From SZUA-430 sp046153995 (lineage in GTDB: Bacteria > Pseudomonadota > Alphaproteobacteria > Micropepsales > Micropepsaceae), in NCBI GenBank assembly GCA_046153995.1, contig JBJXEH010000121.1, positions 1 through 21,176 on the forward strand: a stretch of DNA of 21,176 nucleotides, written 5' to 3'. Below, piece by piece: positions 1-4,991 of this stretch. The translations under genes were made by a program, and so were the position numbers. The notes beneath the pieces were generated by a model. It was not told where the DNA came from. It was given only the letters and a program-made list of their open reading frames with translations, and searched no databases. Positions within the stretch are counted from its first letter, which is position 1. Each line of letters begins with the position of its first letter.

Positions 1-1563
1 CCCTGCAACATTGCGCTCATGCGTCAGGCGCAGTCGGTGAAGCGGGGCGTGAAGGAAGCCGGGGGCACGCCGCGCGAGTTCTGCACCATCACCGTCACCG
101 ACGGCATCGCGATGGGGCACCAGGGGATGAAGTCGTCGCTGGTCAGCCGCGAGGTGATCGCCGACTCCGTCGAGCTCACCGTGCGTGGGCATTGTTACGA
201 CGCGATCGTCGGGCTCGCGGGCTGCGATAAGTCGTTGCCCGGGCTCATGATGGCGATGGTGCGGCTGAACGTGCCGTCGGTGTTCATGTACGGCGGCTCG
301 ATCTTGCCGGGCAAGTTCAAGGGCCGCGACGTGACCGTCGTCGATATCTTCGAAGGTGTCGGGCAGCACGCGGCGGGCAAGATGAGCGCGGCCGACTTGC
401 ACGACCTCGAACTGCACGCCTGTCCGGGCGCGGGCGCATGCGGCGGGCAGTTCACGGCGAACACGATGGCGTGCGTGTCTGAGGCGATGGGCTTGGCATT
501 GCCGTACTCTGCCGGACCGCCCGCCGAATACACGTCGCGCGACGAGTACGGTACAGCGAGCGGCAAGGCGGTGATGGACCTGCTCGCGCGCGGAATACGC
601 CCGCGCGATATCGTGACGCGCAAGTCGCTGGAGAACGCAGCGGTCGTGGTGGCCGCGACGGGCGGTTCGACGAACGCCGCGCTGCATCTGCCCGCGATCG
701 CGCATGAGGCGGGGATCGACTTCGACCTGTTCGCGGTGGCCGAGGTGTTCAAGAGGACGCCGTACCTGGCCGATTTGAAACCCGGCGGGCGGTTCGTCGC
801 CAAGGACATGTTTGAGGCGGGCGGCGTGCCGATGTTGCTGAAAGTGTTGCTCGACGGCGGGTATCTGCACGGCGACTGCATCACAGTGACCGGCAAGACG
901 CTCGCCGAGAATTTGCAAAACGTGCAGTTCAATTCGGCCCAGGAAGTTATTCGTCCGGTGTCTAAGCCGCTGTCGCCGACGGGCGGTGTGGTCGGGCTCC
1001 GTGGATCCCTTGCCCCGGACGGGGCGATCGTGAAGGTCGCGGGGCTGCAGCACTTGCAACATCGCGGCCCAGCGCGTTGCTTCGACTGCGAGGAGGACGC
1101 GTTCGCCGCCGTCCAAGAGCGGCGGATCAAGCGCGGCGACGTGATCGTCGTGCGCTACGAAGGACCCAAAGGCGGCCCCGGCATGCGCGAGATGCTATCG
1201 ACGACGGCCGCGATCTACGGGCAGGGCGAGAGCGAACACTACGCGCTCATCACCGACGGCCGTTTTTCGGGCGCGACGCGCGGCTTGTGCATCGGCCACG
1301 TGGGGCCGGAAGCCGCCGAGGGCGGACCGATCGGCCTCATCAAGGACGGCGACATCATCGCGATCGACGCGTCGAAGGGGACGCTCGACGTGGAGCTCTC
1401 TGCCGACGAACTCGCGCGCCGCAAAGCCGCGTGGAAACCGCGCAAGACGATCTACACTTCAGGTGTCTTGTCGAAGTACGCGGCGGGCGTGGGTCCGGCA
1501 TACGCCGGTGCGGTCACGCACGCCGGTGGCAAGGGCGAGGGGCACGTGTACGCGGATATCTGA
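1..1563 (+). CDS. ilvD: Dihydroxy-acid dehydratase, 5'-truncated by the window edge
   Basis: IlvD dehydrates 2,3-dihydroxy-3-methyl(iso)valerate to the 2-keto acids of valine/isoleucine synthesis, using an iron-sulfur cluster. Frame 1 is open from the first base. The three cluster cysteines of the IlvD/Edd family are visible: in PCN at residue 2 of the visible part, in GCDKS near residue 75 and in GACGGQ near residue 147; the 72-73 residue spacings suit the family. The C-terminal half has the expected FDCEEDAF, GPKGGPGM and DGRFSG segments. About 520 residues are present against a usual 555-575, so roughly the first 45-50 are outside the window. The ATG at 19 is internal, not the start. It ends one base before the convergent GFA-like gene, so there is no room for a terminator. 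Confidence 0.96.
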   Translation, partial: PCNIALMRQAQSVKRGVKEAGGTPREFCTITVTDGIAMGHQGMKSSLVSREVIADSVELTVRGHCYDAIVGLAGCDKSLPGLMMAMVRLNVPSVFMYGGSILPGKFKGRDVTVVDIFEGVGQHAAGKMSAADLHDLELHACPGAGACGGQFTANTMACVSEAMGLALPYSAGPPAEYTSRDEYGTASGKAVMDLLARGIRPRDIVTRKSLENAAVVVAATGGSTNAALHLPAIAHEAGIDFDLFAVAEVFKRTPYLADLKPGGRFVAKDMFEAGGVPMLLKVLLDGGYLHGDCITVTGKTLAENLQNVQFNSAQEVIRPVSKPLSPTGGVVGLRGSLAPDGAIVKVAGLQHLQHRGPARCFDCEEDAFAAVQERRIKRGDVIVVRYEGPKGGPGMREMLSTTAAIYGQGESEHYALITDGRFSGATRGLCIGHVGPEAAEGGPIGLIKDGDIIAIDASKGTLDVELSADELARRKAAWKPRKTIYTSGVLSKYAAGVGPAYAGAVTHAGGKGEGHVYADI

Positions 1564-1564
1564 G

Positions 1565-1966
1565 TTATGTCTTGCCTTTGGCGTGCCGCGGGAACTTGTC
1601 GGCGGTGTCGAACCAACTGATGTGGCTTTCGAACCAGATGTGGAACGTCGGCGGCACGTGAGCGGGCTCATCGAGCGTCGCGGTGTTGACGCCGAGGCTT
1701 GCGGTCGCGTCGTCTTCGCGAAAGAGCAGATATGTTCCGCAGTCGCCGCAGAACTCGCGCGTTGCGCGGGTGGAGGCGCGGTAGCCATTCGGCTTGCCTT
1801 TCGTGTAGGCGAATGCACTCGGCGCGATCGAGAACCAGGCGACCACCGGCGCGCCGCTTTGGCGTTGGCAGGTGCGGCAGTGGCAGTAGGCGCTGTCTTC
1901 GATTTCGCCGTCGAGGCGGTAGCGGATCGCGCCGCAGAGACAGCCGCCTTCGAGCGTCTTCGTCAT
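1565..1966 (-). CDS. GFA/CENP-V family zinc-binding protein
   Basis: A 133-residue protein of the GFA (glutathione-dependent formaldehyde-activating enzyme-like, Mss4-fold) family. Zinc-binding cysteines are visible in order: GGCLCGAIRY near the N-terminus, YCHCRTCQRQSGAP, and later EFCGDCGTYLLF. The start is ATG 1966, directly before MTKTLEGGCLCG; the longer upstream frame lies inside xthA and is non-homologous. The start codon overlaps the xthA stop as ATGA (1963-1966), so translation is probably coupled. Most family members have no proven substrate, and the formaldehyde/glutathione activity of the founding member should not be assumed here. No regulatory signal of its own is seen. Confidence 0.86.
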   Translation of the reverse strand: MTKTLEGGCLCGAIRYRLDGEIEDSAYCHCRTCQRQSGAPVVAWFSIAPSAFAYTKGKPNGYRASTRATREFCGDCGTYLLFREDDATASLGVNTATLDEPAHVPPTFHIWFESHISWFDTADKFPRHAKGKT

Positions 1967-2745
1967 AGCGCGAGTTCGCACCAGATCGGCACGTGATCGG
2001 ACGGCTTCTCCCAGGCGCGGACGTGCTTGTCGATCGCGCAGGTTTTGAGCCGGTCGGCTGCTTGCGGGGACAGCAGCAAGTGGTCGATGCGGATGCCGTT
2101 GTTCTTCTGCCAAGCGCCGGCTTGGTAGTCCCAGAATGTGTATTGATGCGGCGTCGCGTTGCAGGCGCGGAACGCGTCGGTGAGCCCAAGGTTCACGAGT
2201 TGGCGAAGCTTACGGCGGGTTTCGAGCTTGAACAGCGCGTCGTTGATCCAAGCTTTCGGATCGTACACATCGTCCACGGTTGGGATGATGTTGTAGTCGC
2301 CGCCGAGCACGAGCATCTCTTCATCTTGAAGGAGCTTCTCCGCATGTGCGATCAAGCGATCGTGCCATTTGAGTTTGTAAGGGTACTTTTCGCTGTCGAC
2401 GGGGTTGCCGTTCGGGGCGTAGATCGAGGCGACGCGCACCGCGCCCGACGGCGTCACGATCAAGCCTTCGATGTATCGCGCCTGCTCGTCGCTGGTGTCG
2501 CCGGGGAGGCCCAAGCGCACGTCCTCGATCTTGTGCTTCGAAATCAGCGCAACGCCGTTGTAACTTTTCTGCCCAAGGACCGCGCAGTGGTAGCCCATCG
2601 CCTCGAACTCGAGCGCGGGGAAGGCGTTCGTCTCGCACTTGATCTCCTGCAGGCAGGCGACGTCGGGCGCGGCCTGCTTGAACCAAGCGAGCACGGTCTC
2701 GACGCGCGCCTTGACCGAATTGACGTTGAACGTTGCGATTTTCAT
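1963..2745 (-). CDS. xthA: Exodeoxyribonuclease III (AP endonuclease)
   Basis: A Mg-dependent 3'-5' exonuclease and AP endonuclease of base excision repair. The 260-residue length is normal for ExoIII. Catalytic residues of the exonuclease-endonuclease-phosphatase fold are visible: N7 (FNVNS), E34 (LQEIK), Y109 (IYAPNG), D150/N152 (GGDYNI), D221/H222 (RIDHL) and the terminal D250/H251 (PSDHVP). The start at ATG 2745 fits the invariant MKIATFNVNS opening. No Shine-Dalgarno is evident upstream, where the bases are pyrimidine-rich, so initiation may be leaderless or weak. It is the first gene of a two-gene unit with the GFA-like gene (ATGA overlap) and is divergent from the cupin gene across about 60 nt. 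Confidence 0.95.
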   Translation of the reverse strand: MKIATFNVNSVKARVETVLAWFKQAAPDVACLQEIKCETNAFPALEFEAMGYHCAVLGQKSYNGVALISKHKIEDVRLGLPGDTSDEQARYIEGLIVTPSGAVRVASIYAPNGNPVDSEKYPYKLKWHDRLIAHAEKLLQDEEMLVLGGDYNIIPTVDDVYDPKAWINDALFKLETRRKLRQLVNLGLTDAFRACNATPHQYTFWDYQAGAWQKNNGIRIDHLLLSPQAADRLKTCAIDKHVRAWEKPSDHVPIWCELAL

Positions 2746-2806
2746 GGAGGCGAGGTTAGCGCAGGCGTTAGACTTCGCGCCAGATCAGCAAATAGGTTCA
2801 CCACTG

Positions 2807-3304
2807 ATGTCGACAGAAAACGAAGCGCCGCCGCGCCCGCCCATTTCTGCGGAAAGCGTCGCTTGGGAAGAGTTCAGCGAGGGGACTCGATTTGGGATGC
2901 GCTATCGCCATCTCACGGCAGCTGCCATCGGCGACGACTACCACGTCGGCTTTTCGGTCGAGGAGTTGCAACCGGGGAAGCAGACGGTTCCCGCGCACTA
3001 TCACATGCTGGAGGAAGAGCACATCTATGTGCTCGACGGGCAGGTGACGCTGAGGCTCGGCGAAAAGACCTACGAGATGCGGCCCGGGGACTATGCGTGC
3101 TTCCCGGCCGGACAGCAGGCCGGACATTGCCTGATCAACGACAGCGCGGGCCTCGTCCGCTACATCGTTGTCGGCGAGAAGAACAAGAACGACGTGGTCA
3201 TCTATCCGGACTCGAACAAAGTGCTGGTCCGTTCTCTCGGGCGGCGCGAGATCTACGACAGGTCAGCCACACGCGGCTATTGGGACGGCGAGAAGACCAC
3301 GTAA
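2807..3304 (+). CDS. Single-domain cupin protein
   Basis: A 165-residue cytosolic protein with one cupin barrel. Motif 1 is visible as G57, then HYH (H64, H66), E70/E71 and G78. Motif 2 is GDYACFPAGQQAGHCLIN (G94, P100, G102, H107, N111). These residues normally bind one metal ion. No second domain, signal peptide or membrane segment is present, and the substrate cannot be predicted; sugar-isomerase-like and dioxygenase-like functions are both common in the fold. ATG 2807 is chosen because upstream residues in this frame overlap xthA antisense and lack similarity to cupins. The gene ends 7 nt before the 3' end of the convergent tRNA-Gln. Confidence 0.82.
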   Translation: MSTENEAPPRPPISAESVAWEEFSEGTRFGMRYRHLTAAAIGDDYHVGFSVEELQPGKQTVPAHYHMLEEEHIYVLDGQVTLRLGEKTYEMRPGDYACFPAGQQAGHCLINDSAGLVRYIVVGEKNKNDVVIYPDSNKVLVRSLGRREIYDRSATRGYWDGEKTT

Positions 3305-3311
3305 GAGGGAT

Positions 3312-3386
3312 TGGCTGGGGTACTAGGATTCGAACCTAGGGATGGCGGAATCAAAATCCGCTGCCTTACCGCTTGGCTATACCCCA
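3312..3386 (-). tRNA. tRNA-Gln (anticodon TTG)
   Basis: Read on the minus strand this is a complete 75-nt tRNA with encoded CCA. The acceptor TGGGGTA pairs with TACCCCA. The anticodon stem GCGGA/TCCGC encloses the loop TTTTGAT, giving anticodon TTG (plus-strand 3352-3354). The T-arm is CTAGG-TTCGAAT-CCTAG. It reads CAA and, with wobble, CAG codons. It converges on the cupin gene with 7 nt between them. No T-run terminator is seen, and no integrase or att duplication is visible near its 3' end. Confidence 0.97.
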
Positions 3387-3533
3387 ATCCTTGAGAATCG
3401 CTGGGGCGCCCGATACCGGGACCTCGCGAGGCGCGGGACCATAAGGGGCGGGTCTGGTGAAGGCAATATGCCTAACCGCGCTTCGATTCCGCCCGGTTTC
3501 TGCGGGGCACCGATTAAATCGAGACGTTGCGTG

Positions 3534-3559
3534 GGAATAAAGGAGCGTTGGGGACCGTT
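3534..3559 (+). promoter_or_regulatory. Candidate ECF-sigma-type promoter
   Basis: GGAAT at 3534-3538, then 17 nt, then CGTT at 3556-3559. This is one base from the GGAAC-N16/17-CGTT consensus known for EcfG-type and related ECF sigma factors in alphaproteobacteria. A transcript would begin near 3567, about 40 nt before the start of the sigma region 4 gene. Only one copy of the motif is seen, so this is a pattern match, not proof. Confidence 0.42.
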
Positions 3560-3585
3560 GTCTACCTTAGGGCGGATATGTGGAC

Positions 3586-3600
3586 CCGCCCGAAAGGCGG
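3586..3600 (+). promoter_or_regulatory. Hairpin covering the Shine-Dalgarno of the sigma-4 gene
   Basis: CCGCC (3586-3590), loop CGAAA, GGCGG (3596-3600). The 3' arm is part of the AAGGCGG Shine-Dalgarno, which lies 6 nt before the GTG at 3607. A folded leader would therefore hide the ribosome site. The stem is only 5 bp but all G-C. The function is inferred. Confidence 0.3.
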
Positions 3601-3606
3601 TAAAGC

Positions 3607-3894
3607 GTGGGTCGGTACAACGTGCAACGGCGCCCAGGCCGGCGAGGCCGGGGCAGTTCAGTCAGCGATACGTTGCTGATGTTTTCAAAGACGCGCGAGC
3701 GGTTGGCGCGGTTAACGGACGAATTGCGGCTGGCGCTTTCGCTGGTGGTGGTCGATGGCCTTTCCTATGAGGAAGCGGCCGAGCGTTTAAACGTTCCGAC
3801 GACGACGCTGTTCAACCGCCTCGCGTTGGCCCGGGAGGACCTGGGCGCCATGATCGCGAACGACGAAGGCCGCCAGACGGTCGCGGCCGAGTAG
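3607..3894 (+). CDS. Stand-alone sigma-70 region 4 (HTH) protein
   Basis: A 95-residue protein whose second half matches ECF sigma region 4, the domain that binds the -35 element. The segment LALSLVVVDGLSYEEAAERL followed by NVPTTTLFNRL and AREDLG reproduces the helix-turn-helix and flanking helices of ECF factors. Sigma region 2, needed for -10 binding and core contact, is absent, and I find no remnant of it in any frame between the tRNA and this gene. The N-terminus is short, basic and glycine-rich (RRPGRRGRG). GTG 3607 is preferred because AAGGCGG lies 6 nt upstream; ATG 3679 is the alternative, giving about 71 residues without the basic tail. It may act as half of a split sigma factor, as a regulator or as an anti-sigma partner, or it may be a relic. 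Confidence 0.72.
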   Translation: MGRYNVQRRPGRRGRGSSVSDTLLMFSKTRERLARLTDELRLALSLVVVDGLSYEEAAERLNVPTTTLFNRLALAREDLGAMIANDEGRQTVAAE

Positions 3895-4200
3895 CGCGGG
3901 CTGTTTCATCGGGCGCCGGTTTGTGCTGTCTACCGCTTGAGCAAAGCGATAGGTACGCGTTGGTGTTGACCCACAAGTTCTCCGTTGCGCCGATTGGACG
4001 GACCGGCTTTCCCCTTCAAATACGTGGAATGCTCCGTGTGCTGAGTGTGTGCAGAAAGGGAGCGTAACTGATCGAAGACGGGCGCGCATGATTCGGCGAA
4101 GCCATTTGCACGCACCTCCCAGCGGACTAGAATCCGCTCCGTACATTGCCAAGGGCGCGAAGCGGAGCGGTGTCGCTCGCGCTTCGCTGATTTCAGATGC
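3895..4200. other. Intergenic stretch without a convincing gene
   Basis: About 306 nt between the sigma region 4 gene and the convergent secreted-protein gene. Short reading frames exist on both strands, but none has a good ribosome site or recognisable protein. It holds a weak hairpin at 3934-3948 (CGCTT/AAGCG), an inverted repeat at 4121-4138 (AGCGGA-N6-TCCGCT) and the strong hairpin at 4157-4187 listed separately. Confidence 0.6.
4157..4187 (-). terminator. Strong hairpin after the secreted-protein gene, possible terminator
   Basis: GCGAAGCG (4157-4164) pairs fully with CGCTTCGC (4180-4187). An inner GAGCG/CGCTC pair closes a GTGT loop, with one bulged G. It begins 14 nt beyond the minus-strand stop at 4201. 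There is no T-run on the minus strand, so it is either an atypical terminator or an mRNA 3'-end stabiliser. Confidence 0.42.
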
Positions 4201-4671
4201 TCAGTACCACTGGCCGGAACCGGCCGACGTGCTCGACTTGCCGCCAGCGCCGATCTTGATGCGCCAGGAGATGGTGCCCGTCTTGCCTTGGTAGGCGCCA
4301 GACGTTCCGGTCATGCCACCCCAACAATTGGCCATCGTGTTTTTCGCGTCGGCGGCCGCGCAGGCAAAGGACAACGAGAACGCGCCACCGTCGCTGTCGG
4401 TCAAGGCGCAGGCGCCGTTGCTGGTGATGCCACCCGACGAGGGCGGCACGGTCCAATTTGCGCACGTCCCCTTCGAACTCGATTTCTTGCCGGAGGCCCA
4501 TTGCGTTTGGCTCTCCGTGGTGGAGAACGATGCGCCGACGGGACGTCCTTGCGGCCCCACCGCCTGCACTTCGTTCGTCACTTGTCCCGTGCCCATAAAC
4601 GAAAAGGGCTCGGCGTTGGCGGCGGCGGTCGCCGCCAGAAATGCCGCGGCCGCGATAGCGAGTGTTTTCAC
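4201..4671 (-). CDS. Small secreted four-cysteine protein, unknown function
   Basis: A 156-residue protein starting at GTG 4671, with GGGGAAG about 7 nt upstream. Residues 1-20 form a clear signal peptide (KTLAIAAAAFLAATAAANA, cleavage before EPFSF), so the product is exported. The mature part has four cysteines (70, 88, 104, 116), enough for two disulfides, and is rich in Gly, Ser and Thr with alternating beta-type segments. The C-terminal GKTGTISWRIK and SGQWY suggest a small beta-barrel or lipocalin-like fold, but I recognise no named family. A longer frame to 4794 is rejected: it loses the signal peptide and overlaps the small membrane-peptide gene. That 36-residue gene lies 67 nt upstream on the same strand, so the two may be co-transcribed. 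Confidence 0.8.
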   Translation of the reverse strand: MKTLAIAAAAFLAATAAANAEPFSFMGTGQVTNEVQAVGPQGRPVGASFSTTESQTQWASGKKSSSKGTCANWTVPPSSGGITSNGACALTDSDGGAFSLSFACAAADAKNTMANCWGGMTGTSGAYQGKTGTISWRIKIGAGGKSSTSAGSGQWY

Positions 4672-4738
4672 TGGTTTCTTCCCCTTTTGATGTGCTCTAT
4701 GTTGAAGTCCTAAGGCACTGGATTTGTTCGCTAATGCG

Positions 4739-4849
4739 TTAGGCGAGATACGGCCCCACGCCGCCGACCAAAAACACAATGGCGTAGCCGACAAGCACTG
4801 TACCGGCGATGAAGGCGGTGATCGAATGACGATTGAAACTGGCGTTCAT
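4739..4849 (-). CDS. Small single-span membrane protein (36 residues)
   Basis: This short gene starts at ATG 4849 with a strong Shine-Dalgarno, GAGGAGAG, about 7 nt upstream, and ends at TAA 4741-4739. The peptide opens with a short polar stretch (MNASFNRHSI). It continues into one hydrophobic helix, about residues 11-30 (TAFIAGTVLVGYAIVFLVGG), and ends VGPYLA. The ribosome site, clean hydrophobic profile and sensible stop make it likely to be real. It would be an inner-membrane peptide with one span. No function can be assigned. It lies upstream of the secreted-protein gene on the same strand and is divergent from the large regulator. Confidence 0.62.
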   Translation of the reverse strand: MNASFNRHSITAFIAGTVLVGYAIVFLVGGVGPYLA

Positions 4850-4938
4850 TTTGGTCTCTCCTCGGGTTCGTTTCTGTGGTCGATCGCGTTGTACGATCGG
4901 GTGAGTTGAAGGTACGCGTGAGCCCGGCGTTTCCGTAG

Positions 4939-4962
4939 TTAAGGGACCTGAAAGCGCCTTAA
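4939..4962. promoter_or_regulatory. Palindrome TTAAGG-N12-CCTTAA, candidate operator
   Basis: A perfect 6-bp inverted repeat, TTAAGG at 4939-4944 and CCTTAA at 4957-4962, ends 29 nt before the ATG of the regulator at 4992. It sits in the gap between that gene and the divergent membrane-peptide gene. Position and symmetry suggest a binding site for a dimeric regulator, possibly the adjacent winged-helix protein itself. No second copy was noticed. Confidence 0.35.
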
Positions 4963-4991
4963 GCGATCTGACCGGCAGGGGAAGAAGGCCT

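Noticed and set aside
195..1130. A 311-codon open frame on the minus strand inside ilvD.
   Set aside because: It is antisense to a clear IlvD, shows no recognisable domain and is expected from GC-rich codon use.
3312..3386. tRNA-Gln as an integration site of a genomic island.
   Set aside because: No integrase and no repeat of the tRNA 3' end were found in the window.
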